Assembly (NCBI GenBank): GCA_009760855.2
Contig: WPIO01000017.1
Coordinates: forward strand, 4,430,001-4,492,000
Direction of reading: 5' to 3'
Length of the DNA stretch: 62,000 nucleotides
Origin: Cristatella mucedo
Lineage: Eukaryota > Bryozoa > Phylactolaemata > Cristatellidae
This document shows, piece after piece, positions 22,201 through 33,504 of the stretch. A program made the translations under genes and the position numbers. Each line of letters starts with the position of its first letter. Position 1 is the stretch's first letter. The notes beneath the pieces are model-generated. The model saw only the letters and a program-made list of their open reading frames with translations, made no database searches and was not told the origin of the DNA.

Positions 22201-23770
22201 TTCTGCACCAATTTTAAATTTCAGATTTCGTAGGCATTAAGACCCGCAACGAAGACCAATAAATGAGCTAAACATAGCGACAATTCAACGATTTTCTTTG
22301 AACGAAATATTAACGGCCGTTAAACAGACATGACTGTCGCCTGCTTATAGCTTCGTGTCGGAGATTGGTCATGTATACGTGATATAATGGGTAAAAAATT
22401 CTATGAGACGGCCTTTGTGCGTTGGGGGGCCGAAGCACGCGTTCGCATAGTTCAATGAGTCGGTGGCATAGCTGAAAACTCTATGAGTGGTCTGCCGCGC
22501 TGCGCCCTACAAAACGCCAGAAAATGTCTGAATAAAATGAACAAATGAACAAAATGTCTGAATATGCACGAATGTATGGCCTTGTTGGCGATTACAATTA
22601 AAGTATTAATTTCAAGATATAGAATATCCGGAAGCCATCTGCCGTTGCCCTGAGCGTTTCTCCTCGAATCGCTTGCTACCACTGATAGACAGAAGTTATC
22701 TCGTGACTCAACGGACACGACGTGAGCGCGATGAGGTAGTGGAGAGGTTGCATACTTACACGAGTGCTAGACACACTGATGAAGTGCTAGTCATTAGTAA
22801 TGCTTCGAACTGAAAAATATCAGCAATTCTCTCACGACACATTTTTTCATCAACAATCAACAAAAACTATCATTTAGCTGCAGTTGCCCTTATTGCGGTT
22901 TCTAATGACCAAGTCTTTAAGAGGTTTATGGTTCGCATCTTAAGTCAGTGAGACGTAACTTTAATCACCTCCAAAGACTGGTTAGAGAAAATGAACTTCT
23001 CCTAGATTAAAAGACCAAAGACCACCTTTTCCTTAATTGATGATTGTCGTCGCGAATGCCAAAATGACCAAACAACGACGTCGTCTCATCACACATGCCG
23101 GGATGGTGTCGCTGGGGCAGTTAGGTGACTTGGAGTATTAAACCTCTTTTTTCGAGTCTTGCTTACCGTCCCGTCATTATTTCCGTGTCAATACAGTTTT
23201 TTTTTTTGAAGAACTGACACACTGCAAGTTTGGCTCGTTCATGCAGCCAATTTCAGTAAATATAGTTTTTTTACGGCACGATAAAAGCACCGCATTTCGG
23301 TTTTGACAAATGAGGTAACCGGAGGCTCGATGGCCAAAGTTCGTTGAGTGATGTATCCGAAAAATCCATGAAACTATCGATTTTCATGGTGGCAATAGAA
23401 TGAAGGCTACGATATTCCTAAATAAAGCCGTAATAAGGTCCGGGACTTCGGCGTACTTTACCTGAGTGGCGTGAATTTTTTGGAGTTATGAAGACCTTTT
23501 AAGACTTACTTAAGGAATTGTGTAGTTTTTCTTCAAAAAACTTCATGGCATTTTTCTCTATTTTGAACTTATGGAGCATTCGATTAATCCAGACAAAATC
23601 CAGACGGAATTATTTGCTCAGCTTTGATCGCATTATCCCTGTTCAAATATCCGGGTTTGATATTTATGTATTTTCATTTTTTCAGTCGATTCTCATTTTA
23701 CCGATACGGTTCACTGTCCAAAACGAAATGCCAGAGCGGCGATCTTTGGATGCAGACCTCTAATGTATCT
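22201..23770. other. AT-rich stretch without recognised features
   Basis: No conserved exon or family repeat seen. Short frames near 23.5-23.8 kb lack any recognisable domain. Confidence 0.4.
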
Positions 23771-23771
23771 C

Positions 23772-25115
23772 TTATGGAATCACGCGGAGCAATATTTGAG
23801 GTTTGACTGAATTCGCCACCAAGAAAGAAAGCTTTGCTGTCGTATGCCTGACATTCTGCTGCAATTTAAGGAGCTCTTCGAGTGTAACGGTACAGTGGTA
23901 TCTTCGCCAATCATAAAAAATAGTCTTCGCGCGATTTTCCTCGGATTCAGAAGAATCGTCAACCCGTAGATACAGCCGTTTTGGCATGGAGAGCGTATCT
24001 TTAACCAACGGTGAAGAACTGATCAATCTCTGTTCAACATATCTGTGGCAATAATTCCAGCCGGTACAGATACCGCAGCCCTTCAGCACCGTCCCCTGAT
24101 GAGAACCTGCTATTTATTTGTATAGATCAGACCTGCCATGATATGTCGACCATCCAGGAAGAATAAACTATTAGTGGTTTATGTTGTCGTCGGTTGGTTC
24201 GTGTGCAGACCTTGCTTGTAGCTGTCCGTCGAAACGGACCAAGTGTCGGAGTTATTTTTTTGCTGTGTCGGTCTCTTCATGGAGTCATAAGTCGCGTCTA
24301 TAAATGCAATAGGTCCTCGAGGCTCCGGAACTCAGAACTTTCGCGCGCTTCGGTCCACGTAGTCACAAGATGTCAGGGTCAGTGTAACGTAATTCCTTCT
24401 TTCGAGCACAGAACTGCCAACATGTCTCCTCCAGTAATCTCAGCTTGGGCGGATCCTTACCAAAAAAAACATGCCCCAGCCATCCATGCCAAATAAATGC
24501 AGCGGAATCTTCTGTTGGCTGAATCTGCTTCACAGCCATTGTACCGGACGATTTAACCTTGACCTGCAGGGCATCACTGACTGAGTCAGAAGACCGGCTA
24601 TTCTTGGAGCTGCAGACTACAGATGATTGGCTGTACCTAGGCCAATAGACCCCTGCCGAGGCCACACCAGCTATAGCTGATCAGGACTGATCAGAGCGCG
24701 ATCAGGAAGAAAAGCCAGACTGCGTGATGGCTTGCTCAGCCAATAGTATTCATTCAGGACTAGTATATATTGGACCCGCTTGTTGTTTGTTCTTTGTCCG
24801 TATTTGAATACGGTCCACGTTCTGTTTGTCAGCTGCGTTAATAAATCATAGTAATTTTCTCGACCATTGACTGGTGAATGGCTTCACGGCAGCACTGCGT
24901 CTCACATCTTCTATACCATTGCAGAAGGTCCGAATAGGAATTGGAAAAGTTTTGAAAGGATCCTTGAAGCAAACATGCCGCGGCGTGTTAAAAAGGATTA
25001 GCCAATGAAACACGCGTAAGAAACCCACTCGCATACGCAACTTGAAGTAAGGAAGCTCTTTGTAAGAAATTCTATTAAAAACGCATGAACAGTATTTAGA
25101 ATCCATTTTGGCCAA
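23772..25115 (-). pseudogene. Possible coding relic, unrecognised
   Basis: Three minus-strand frames (25115-24846, 24665-24363, 24089-23772) give protein-like peptides, with segments such as YLRVDDSSESEENRAK and AAFIWHGWLGHVFF. They lie in one orientation within 1.4 kb and may be pieces of one broken or spliced gene, or of an unfamiliar transposon. I recognise no domain, and the joins are not supported by clear splice sites. Confidence 0.2.
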
Positions 25116-25454
25116 TAAAAGCTTTGTACGTTGCGATTCAACTAACAGCTAAGCTTAAATTTCGCACGCATAAAAACGGCCATTAATTGAGGGGGAAAAT
25201 AAATGAACATTAACAAATAAAAAAACGTTCGCAACTATTAACAACTAGCCTATGCCCGTGACAAATCATGGCCAAGTTCAGTGTTGCATTACAATGCAGG
25301 CCTGGGTGTCTGCTAACCTAGTGGTAAGCCTTGCCCAGCGGGTCAGCCGATCTCTGTCGGGCTAGGACTAAAAACCGCTACATGGCACGTGACCTGGATC
25401 GTCAAGTGCTCGAATCATACCTTCAGTCTCTTTCTGCTTTTGGCGTTTACAATA
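25116..25454. other. No feature recognised
   Basis: AT-rich sequence between a doubtful coding relic and a LINE tail. Confidence 0.4.
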
Positions 25455-25560
25455 CTGCATGGCGCCCTCGGAGAACTTAATATCTTTCTAGGCTCTTTAC
25501 ATACGCTGTGAAGGAAGCATGACCGCAAGATTAGTGATAACATGGACAGTGTCAATATGC
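25455..25560 (-). mobile_element. LINE B tail fragment
   Basis: The plus strand reads 'ggcgccctcggagaactta' then 'tctaggctctttacatacgc', the inverted 3' terminus of LINE B. Nothing further of the element is clear. Confidence 0.65.
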
Positions 25561-26465
25561 GTAATTGCGGGTGAATGCATATTTATGATCGTATGAGCCT
25601 GCCATAGGTGAGGCGCTTGGTGAGCTTTGACAACACTACGCTCTCTCCTAAGCGCTTCTTCGTCGGTCTCTTCCTGCTGTGAAGTTTTTTCGCATGCAAC
25701 GTTTCCGTGGAGTTTCATCATCAATGTGTCACTGAGTAGCTCCCTTTAGTTGCTTGCTCGTCCTACTGTCTTCTGCGATATGTACGCGTATAATCTGCTC
25801 GTCAATATTATATTCCCTACTCATGGCCATGATGACTAGCCGGTCCACAGTGGCGGAGGGAAACCTCAGGTTTGATATGGGGAAGTAACTAGTACCAGCT
25901 GAAAATCAAGGTAAACTCCGACTTTGCTTCGGAAAGACGTGCGCCTGGGTGTCTGTTGACCCGTGCTGGTGAGCACGCCGTGCTGACTGCCCAGCTTAGA
26001 GTTCTTCTGCCGGTGCCGTGAATAGCGAATCGTCGTCGACTTGCGCGAACCGAACGTACGAACCGAACGTACTTTAAAAAGTCTTCAAATTTACATTAGC
26101 TAAATAGCAGACCCCTGTGAAGAATCGCGGGCAGATTCTATTTATGCGTGTCCAAAGCATGCCAAAGTCAGTCAGGCGCTGCACGACTTCCTGTTGGTCA
26201 CGCTCGCCCTTTCAGCTTCCCCATACGCCAGCTCAGCTGGCCTAAGCGGAAGCTGAATAGAGCGAAGGGTACACCAGTCATCACTACGGGCGAGAGCAAA
26301 GGGGGTCGTAGTGCAGGGAGCGAAAGCTGCTGGAATGCAATGGAAACCCTTTGAAAACACGGCTAGGTTCGTGGTCGAATGAAGTTTTAGCATTTAAATT
26401 TTCAACTTCAGCTATCATAGGAAGTGTTCGAGCAATATAAGTCAATTAGAAAATTACCTCCTCGT
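25561..26465. other. No gene recognised
   Basis: Short frames only. No repeat family member recognised. Confidence 0.4.
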
Positions 26466-26611
26466 CCCTTGTCTAAGGCGCTCGCCCTGACCTAGGTCAT
26501 GGTGAATGTAACTGATGGCTGAGGTCGTGGGCTTGAGCCCCATGGCATACGTGAATACCGCCTGAATCTAGATTCAGTTCTCTTATGGTGCAACACAAAT
26601 GAATTATATTT
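26466..26611 (+). mobile_element. SINE S2
   Basis: Head 'taaggcgctcgccctgacc', B-box region 'gtgggcttgagcccca', body 'gcctgaatctagattcag', tail 'gcaacacaaatgaatta' and a T-rich end. Confidence 0.75.
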
Positions 26612-27225
26612 TTTTTATGTTTGTTATATGACACCATCATTACTGCACCGCCATGGTGGTACTATAAATATAACGTAAAGGACTCAGTGTAGACACGACG
26701 TCGGCGACTTTGACGAACGAGAAAACCAGCTAACCTAGCTGATTATAAGGGTAAATAGGGCAGATGGATTTTCTCGAAGACGCCCATGCACAATCAAACA
26801 AGTATGACGAAGCTAAATAAAATAAAACCTGCTGGCAATTTGTTTATATTAAAGACAGCCTTAATCCCTACTTTTATTGGGTCCTTCCAAGAGTTGGAAT
26901 TTAATGGCCCTATAAATGTATACCATCCGCTCAACCTGTTTGCTGACATTAATCTAGTATTAAAATTAGTAGTTTTGTAAATTACTCCGGCCTATTGCTA
27001 CTAGGCCGACCGACGGAAGGACGCGCACGGAAAAGTAGACGAGATGTACAGTGGCTTCGATATTGGTTGATCCTTTTTCTGATCTTCTTAAAAGATTACC
27101 TATACGGAAAACTCAATTGCGGCTGAACTCAGGTTGCTAAGGGCCATGTCAAGTCAGCTCCCCTGATGGCGTCTCTCTTTCCCACCTCCACTATAAAGGC
27201 ACTGTAAGCGGGACGTTAAGGACAG
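26612..27225. other. No feature recognised
   Basis: AT-rich intergenic sequence. No exon or repeat seen. Confidence 0.4.
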
Positions 27226-27392
27226 TAATGTAATGTAATGTACCTCCGTCTGTAACTCCACAAAGTCATAAAGACCATGCGGTTGTTACGCAGAAGAGTT
27301 TTGTATAGCCCACTCACAGCCTGAGCGGCTTTCGGTACGAATTCGGTAGCCAACAGAGCTAAAGCTTCTGTTGCCAACGGTCTTAAAGCGGA
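27226..27392 (-). mobile_element. LINE A 3' end with internal deletion
   Basis: Begins (plus strand) with the TAATG tail repeats and 'tccgtctgtaactccacaaa', continues to 'ggtagccaacaga', then jumps to 'gctaaagcttctgttgcc', skipping about 190 bp present in the copy at 58.4 kb. The breakpoint carries a short CAGA-type microhomology. Confidence 0.75.
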
Positions 27393-28956
27393 CAGTCAGG
27401 AGAGTCGCGTGTGCGACGTGCGTCCGAAATCACTGCGCGTCAGTATGCCGTCGGAGCGGCGAATTCAAAGCGAGCGATACACTACTGCACGTAGAAGCCC
27501 TGCGGATGCCTGGCGGGCCCCCTGGGGGTTCGCTGGTTTGACGCCCCCCCCCGAGCGCGACGTCGCGTTGCGCCGCTTCCCTCCGGGCTTCATGCACCTC
27601 GTTCTCATCGAGAGCGACGCTCTCGATACTCCGAATTTGCGTCAAATGTCGGGTTTAGTATTTGTCTTTAGCTTCGACAGGCGGACGAACGCTCGCTCGG
27701 CTGCGGCGTCACTGCGACGGCCAATAGCATCCCGTTGGTGGTAGCTCTAGCGCGTGCTAGTAAATAGCGTCGCGACGGCGGGAAATCGTGGCCACCGCAC
27801 GGCAGTCGGCAGCCAAAGTTCGTCTCTGACATTCGGATTCCGTACGCTTGAGACGACAGCCGACGGAAGGATAAGGACGGCGTCCTTCATTCGAGGACAT
27901 TCGCCGCCGAGCGAGGTCCGTTCGAGGCGACGGCCTCAAATTTCGTCAGAGAGGCGCGGGGCGGCCACGCGAGCGCGATGCATCCTGCGAACTACAAGCG
28001 TGTGCCGGTCGGCGACCGAGGCAAGCCCAAGACGAATCGACGCGAGGCCGACGGAGCGGCTGAACCTATCGCAGAGACCTATCTACCGACCGCACGGCGC
28101 TATCTCGGCCCCGCGCATGCACGACCCTGAGCGAGCGAAAGAGACTAGCAACGGTCGTGGTTAGCGAATCTCGCCGCTGCTGGCTAAGCCTCTAGACATC
28201 TAGCCATTGGCCAACTCGGCTGCGGCGCGATCCGTGCGAGCCAATCAGATGACGATAATCGTGCCGCAAACGGTGCGCGGCGAGCGCCAGGCACGCGGAG
28301 GCCAAAAGTCGTCGAGCGCGCCATTCGCGAAGGAAGAGCGACGCTCGTGCGGACGACGTCTGCCATTGCAACTTCATTCGACTAATAAGCAACTTTGCGT
28401 ACAATTTTGATACATTATGCTCGCTCACGATAGGGTTGTCTCAAAAGCGCGTAAAAAAAAAACAAAGAAGAGAAAGTCTGCCTTCGCAGTTCGCTATTTA
28501 TCTAGCTGCTACCTGGCAGGGCAAACAGCAAGCCGCCCCGCGCCCCCCACCGAGCGGCCGAACGAGGCTCGCGGCGATAGCGCCACCCCCCCCCCCCCCC
28601 CCCGCGCGCCTTGCGCCCGCCGTTCGCCTCCGATTAGAGTGACGTCACCGCGGCCGCTTTCAAGCCACTCGTCGCGACTACTAAAAGATAAGCAGCAGCA
28701 GCAGCGGCTACAATTTAGCTCGCGCTCGCCGCCGCCGCCGGATTCGCGGCGGCGGCGGCACCTTTCCTATGTACAACATTGCATTAAGGATTGCTTTAGC
28801 GACGCGACGCGGGTAGAAAATAAGCGCAACGAAAAACAGGAAAAAAAGCTAACAACACCCGGCGTTCCTTGGGAACGCGGCGGCGACCGCTCGCGCTCTG
28901 GGGCGTCGGCGGCGGCGGCGGCGCCCCGCCGCCGCCGCCCCAGACGATGCGAGGCG
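27393..28956. promoter_or_regulatory. CpG-rich domain downstream of KLF15-like gene
   Basis: GC- and CpG-dense sequence with few repeats. Long overlapping frames in several phases on both strands are expected from this composition and are not called. The part next to 28959 should hold the KLF15-like 3' UTR; I saw no clear AATAAA for it. Confidence 0.4.
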
Positions 28957-28958
28957 GC

Positions 28959-30485
28959 TCAGCGCTTTCGGTGCACCTTGAGATGCTTGTTCAAATGGTC
29001 AGATCTGCCGAAGCGCTTGTCGCACACCTGGCACTGGTAGGGCTTGACGCCCGAGTGCGAGCGCTTGTGCCGCGCCAGCTCGTCGGAGCGAGAGAACTTC
29101 CAGCCGCAGCCGGGCCACGCGCACTCGAACGGCTTCTCGCCCGTGTGCCGGCGCAGGTGCGCCTTCAGGTGCGAGCTCTTGCTGTACACCTTGGCGCAGC
29201 CAGCGTACGTGCAGTGGTGGATCTTGTCGTCCGCGACGACGACGACCGCCGCGGCGACCTTCTCTTTAAGAGCGCCGCCGCCGCGCCGGTCGGCGATCGA
29301 CGTCGGCAGCGGCGGCAGCAGGCCGCCGCCGCCGTCGTCGATGCCGCCGCACGACAGCGACATGTCCGCAGAGTCGTACAGGCTGTCGTCAGTGGCCGCG
29401 TCGGATTCCGACGCGCAGCCTCCGCTGCTGCTCCTGCGCGCCGCCGCCGCCGACCCACAGTCCGAGCGGGCAGCCGACGACGACATGCCGCCGCCACCGC
29501 CGCCGGTGCTGCCGTAGCGCCGCTGGCGCGGCGCCGCTAGTAGCGACATCCGAGGAGCGCCGCTCGGCGGCGGCAGTCCGACTCGGCAGTCCGACTCGGC
29601 GACACTGCCGCGGCACCGCGGCACCGGACTGGGCAGGTGCGAGCCGGACATGAGCGCCTGCAGCCCAACGCCGAGTACGACGAAGTCGGTCGTCGCCACC
29701 GACGACGACGGAGCGCGAAGCGTCGGCATGTGCGGCAGCTCGGAAAACGCGTCGTCGCCATCATCTAGCGAAGCGCGCTGGGCCAGCGCCGCCGCCGCCG
29801 CCGCCGCCGCCACCGCGGTATCGCTCTCAGCGCCGCAGGCCGGTGCCGGCTTCCACGGCTGGCAATCAGCGGCCACCTGTTCCGCATAAATATCCTGCCA
29901 AGCCGCGCTGTTGTTGCCCTCCGCGTCGGCCTGCCACTGCCCGGCGAAGCAGTCAATCCGGGTCGCGACGCCGCAGCCGCCGCCGTACATGCAGTCTTCC
30001 CTTTCGGCGCCGAGCAGTGGCCCGTAGTGAACGTAGGGAAGCTTCGGGTCCGACGGCGGCGGCGGCGGCGGCGGCGGAGTCGGAGACTGCCGGTGCGGAT
30101 GCTGCGCGGAAGCCGCAGCCGCCGCAGCGGCTGCGATCGCCGCGGCGGCAGCTGCGTCTTCGGCGGCGAGGCCGTGCGAGATCATGAGGTCGAGCTCTGG
30201 CGAGTCGGCGGCGGCGGCGGCAGCGGCGGCGGACCACCAGCACCAGTCGGGGCTGCAGCGCAGCTCGCGCTCGATGCTGCTGCCGCCGCTGTCCGACTCT
30301 TCCTCGCCGCAACCGCCGCCGCCGGCTGCGGCGACGCCGCCGCCGCCGCCTGGGGCCGAAGAGTTGAGCCGCTGCAGCGTCCACTGCTCGCGCGCCAGGC
30401 TGGCGCTCAGCGGCTCGAACCGCTCGAAGTCCATGAAGCGCCGGAGCTGCGGCGACAGCGCGAAAGCGTCCACGTCGCAGCTCAT
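28959..30485 (-). CDS. KLF15-like Krüppel-type zinc-finger transcription factor, intronless
   Basis: Encodes a 508-residue nuclear DNA-binding protein expected to bind GC/CACCC boxes. Three C2H2 fingers close the protein: finger 1 (Cys425, Cys430, His443, His447), finger 2 (Cys455, Cys460, His473, His477) and finger 3 (Cys485, Cys488, His501, His505), joined by HTGEKPF and HSGVKPY linkers. Contact helices [16 protein letters not shown] and RSDHLNKH are the KLF/SP set. Two traits point to KLF15 within the family: [11 protein letters not shown] in finger 2 and the HSGVKPYQC linker. Only three residues follow the last His. The N-terminal 400 residues are low in complexity, with Ala, Gly, Ser and Pro runs and acidic patches, and no recognised KLF repression or activation motif. 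The start at 30483-30485 has A at -3 and lies about 50 bp downstream of a TATA-like run. A single exon is unusual for the family, but no frameshift or stop suggests a retrocopy. Orthology needs a tree. Confidence 0.88.
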   Translation of the reverse strand: MSCDVDAFALSPQLRRFMDFERFEPLSASLAREQWTLQRLNSSAPGGGGGVAAAGGGGCGEEESDSGGSSIERELRCSPDWCWWSAAAAAAAADSPELDLMISHGLAAEDAAAAAAIAAAAAAAASAQHPHRQSPTPPPPPPPPSDPKLPYVHYGPLLGAEREDCMYGGGCGVATRIDCFAGQWQADAEGNNSAAWQDIYAEQVAADCQPWKPAPACGAESDTAVAAAAAAAALAQRASLDDGDDAFSELPHMPTLRAPSSSVATTDFVVLGVGLQALMSGSHLPSPVPRCRGSVAESDCRVGLPPPSGAPRMSLLAAPRQRRYGSTGGGGGGMSSSAARSDCGSAAAARRSSSGGCASESDAATDDSLYDSADMSLSCGGIDDGGGGLLPPLPTSIADRRGGGALKEKVAAAVVVVADDKIHHCTYAGCAKVYSKSSHLKAHLRRHTGEKPFECAWPGCGWKFSRSDELARHKRSHSGVKPYQCQVCDKRFGRSDHLNKHLKVHRKR

Positions 30486-30535
30486 TTTCGAGAGCGTCGC
30501 TGCGTCGCGGTCGCGGCCGCTGTCGCTATCTTTGG

Positions 30536-30544
30536 ATATATATA
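30536..30544 (-). promoter_or_regulatory. TATA-like box of KLF15-like gene
   Basis: TATATATAT on the minus strand, 51 bp upstream of the start codon in an otherwise very GC-rich region. If used, the 5' UTR would be only about 20-30 nt. Confidence 0.4.
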
Positions 30545-31198
30545 CGCGTATCGGGCAGGCGCTGCATTCGGTCTGAGCCGGCGCGCGGCGTCGATAGGCG
30601 GCGCGAAGCCACTCCCTGAAGCGGCGGGCAGCCTGCCGCGGTGGATTTGTCCGTATCGCGCGTATTTATGAACAAGATTTCGCATCTAGACAATCTGGCG
30701 ATACGTGCTTATCTGAAAGAAAAAGCATGAAGTGGCCGCGCCGTGGCGAGCGCAAGCGTCAATACAAACTATGGACGACCAAGGCTGCCGTAACGGTTAC
30801 GGTCGGCCGAGTGCTACCGCAGGGGTCGCCGAGGCTCGCGCTGAGCGAGCCCCCCCCCCCGACCCCCGCCCTCTGCCTCCCCCTCCCCGCTTCCCGCTCG
30901 CGGGAGTCCCGGCGGGCGCTGCTCTGCGCCGGCTGCCGCCGATACATCATTGCGGGCTCGTCGCGGCGGCCGCGGCATCTGCGGCCGTCGCCAAGGCGAA
31001 AGTCGCAGCATAGATACGCCGGAGGCGGCAGCGCAGCCACTGCGGCGGGGCGCTGGCGCGCGCTCGCCGGACCCGGGGCGCTCAATCCAACGCGCGCATT
31101 ATCGCAACCGCCGCCGCTGCCAGCGCTTGCTTACTCGTACTTCGAATTCGAGTAGTTAGCCCCGGCGACGCAGGACGCTCTGCTGTTGTTGCTGCGAC

Positions 31199-31200
<2 letters not shown>

Positions 31201-31238
<38 letters not shown>

Positions 31239-31262
31239 GCTGCCGCTGCTGCCGCTGCTGCG
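31201..31262. repeat. (CTG)n-rich tract
   Basis: About 10 pure CTG units followed by interrupted CTG/CCG triplets. Confidence 0.85.
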
Positions 31263-31735
31263 CCGGCTCAGTCGCCACGGCGGCAGGCACCAGCCGACAC
31301 CGTCTCAGCCGGCTTGAGGGAGAGGTACGAGGAAGCAGTGCCTTCCAGCCCTCTCCCGCGCCGGTGGAACGTGCAAGCTATTTTCCTTTTCCGGTCAGAC
31401 TCCCGCACAGCCCCGCTCGCGGTGCAACGCGATCTCTGCCCGCTGTCGTCGCCGCCGCCACCGCCACCGCTGGGCTGCGAGGGGCTGCCGAAGATGGCGG
31501 CGGCGGACATCCGCGACCCGCTATCCCGCCGCCGGCGCTGCTCGCGAAGCCGCCTATCGCGGCGCCCGCAGTCGTGGCCAGGTACTACTATACGGGGTCG
31601 CCAGCTCGTGCTGCGTCAGCGCTCGCCGAGAACGGAGGGATGGACGTTCGCGAGGTCAAAAAGCGCGCGCGCGAGCTTGCATCGGCCGAGAGCCGCCGAT
31701 GCTGGCCGAGGCTCGCAGTGGCCTGCGTCGGCTGC

Positions 31736-31762
31736 GCCGCGCGCGCGCGCGCGCGCGCGCGC
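31736..31762. repeat. (GC)n microsatellite
   Basis: About 12 GC dinucleotides, interrupted only at the edges. Confidence 0.85.
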
Positions 31763-32603
31763 CGGTTATGGCGCGGATGGCTCCGACAGAGCGATGGCGA
31801 CGTCGGACGCGGAGAGGCGTTCGGCCCCCTGCGCGCGCGCTCTCGGCGAATGCGGTCCGAGCTCGGGCCGGGACTGCCGGGACTGCCGGTACTTCCACCG
31901 GTGCGCGGTAGCCGGAGTACGGTAGCCGGAGTACGAAGAGTAAACACTTTAGCCGCAATCTAATCGTTGGCCTAGGTCGGTCGCCGGGGCAAAGTAACTG
32001 CGGAGCGATGATAATTGCCCTGCCGCCGCCCGAGCGCGCCCCGGCCTCGGCGGCGGCTGCGCCACCGAGTCGGCACTAGCGTACCTTTTTCGCACTGATT
32101 TCGCAGATTGCGGTGTCAATGTTCTCTGGAGCAATGGTGGCGCAGCGCCTTGGCAGCGCCTTGGCAGCGCCTTAGCGACAATAGAGCGTCCGTCGCACCG
32201 TCTTGAGTCGTGCTCCGCGTGGTCGCTGCGAATTATTACCGCTGCTCACTGCAAGCCAGCTGGCCAAGGCTCGAATTGGCGACGTCGCGCAGCGGCGCTC
32301 TTCGAGCGAGCGAGCTCGGGCCGATTTTCGCGGCTTTCCGATTGGGCGAGCTCGAGATGGTGGACTCGACCTCCGATTTTCCTATTCGTTCTCGCTCTAC
32401 CATCACCCTTTCGGCTGTCTATGGCGGAATGCAAAACGGGTAAGCTCGCCAACGGTTGAGCTCGCGCTTGACATTGTATCTCCCGCCTACGCGCCGTCGC
32501 TCGGTAGCATCAGACGCTCACTCGCATCTCGCTCCGCCGCCGCCGACGGCTGCGATTTTGCGATGAAAATTCGATAGCACGACACTCAGTGGGCCCCACG
32601 TCT

Positions 32604-32790
32604 AGCCGCTCTGGTTTGGCCCAGGAGTGAGGTGCAGGCCTTTCTCGACCAAGGTCGTGGGTTCGAGTCCTGCTGCATATGTAAAGCGTCTGAATAGGGA
32701 CCAAGTTCTCTTAAGGCACTTTAAAAAGGATATACATGATTATATAATTATGCATAAGTTCTCTTTGGGCGCTACACAAATGAGTGTTAT
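32604..32790 (+). mobile_element. SINE S2 with duplicated tail
   Basis: B-box region 'gtgggttcgagtcctg', body 'gcgtctgaataggga', then two tail-like segments: 'agttctcttaaggcacttta' and, 60 bp later, 'agttctctttgggcgctaca'. The duplicated 3' tail is unusual among the S2 copies. Confidence 0.65.
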
Positions 32791-33153
32791 TCTTATATTT
32801 TTTCGGCGAGTCGCAGATGGAGAAGCATTGCGTCACGTGGCACGTGAAGCGCGAACGCCGCTCACGCGGCTCGCCCGTCGTCGCCTCGGCGTCGAAGCGC
32901 CACTTCCCTCAGAGGCTCGCGACTGCAGAAGCAGCCCCGCAGCCGCTGCGCGAAGTTCGGCCAGCCGACCCCCTCCCAAGATCCTGCTGATTCTCGCCTG
33001 ACGCCGCTCGTAGGGGCCTTCAGCCTTTTCGCGCGCAGCGTCCGGGTCACGGACCTACGCTGCGACGACGCGCGCGCGCATGCGCGGCGAGACCCGCGAA
33101 GCCGCGCATGCGCGGCCGCGCGGTCGTGCGCGATGAACAGTCGTACTTGTACG

Positions 33154-33156
<3 letters not shown>
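32791..33156. other. GC-rich, no feature recognised
   Basis: CpG-rich sequence with 'gcgcatgcgcggc'-type alternation at about 33070-33115. No coding evidence. Confidence 0.35.
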
Positions 33157-33190
<34 letters not shown>

Positions 33191-33275
33191 CACTTGATAA
33201 AGCGCCCTCAGAGAACTCAATCTCTTTCTAGGCGCTATACATTTGCTGCAAAGGGAGTTATGCCCAGCAAAAATT
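33157..33275 (-). mobile_element. LINE B tail with (TAA)n
   Basis: (TAA)n of about 10 units, then 'aaagcgccctcagagaactc' and 'tctaggcgctatacatttgc' on plus: the inverted LINE B 3' end. Only about 120 bp of the element is present. Confidence 0.8.
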
Positions 33276-33504
33276 ATGAGGAGCTCGACACCGACTTCGT
33301 CTGATATCGAGACTCATCGTATTGACGATGAAGCGAAAATAATGCATGCCATCAATGGCCTAAGTGCCACCAGCCTACCTTATTAAAGTAGACATTGAGG
33401 GACACGGGGTGATCGATAGGTGGCATCGTTTATGATCAGAACTATGGCGCTATCTGATCGCCTTCATGCATAGAAATGGGCCCCACCTATCAACTCTATT
33501 TCTG

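Larger units (their letters stand above)
30560..32595. promoter_or_regulatory. CpG-rich upstream region of KLF15-like gene
   Basis: Dense CpG, short GC-box-like runs and simple repeats, with no credible exon. Likely promoter and upstream regulatory DNA; individual sites cannot be assigned by eye. Confidence 0.4.

Noticed and set aside
28417-32577. Many long overlapping frames around the KLF15-like gene
   Set aside because: High GC lowers stop frequency; these lie in other phases of the real gene or in CpG-rich flanks and show no domains.
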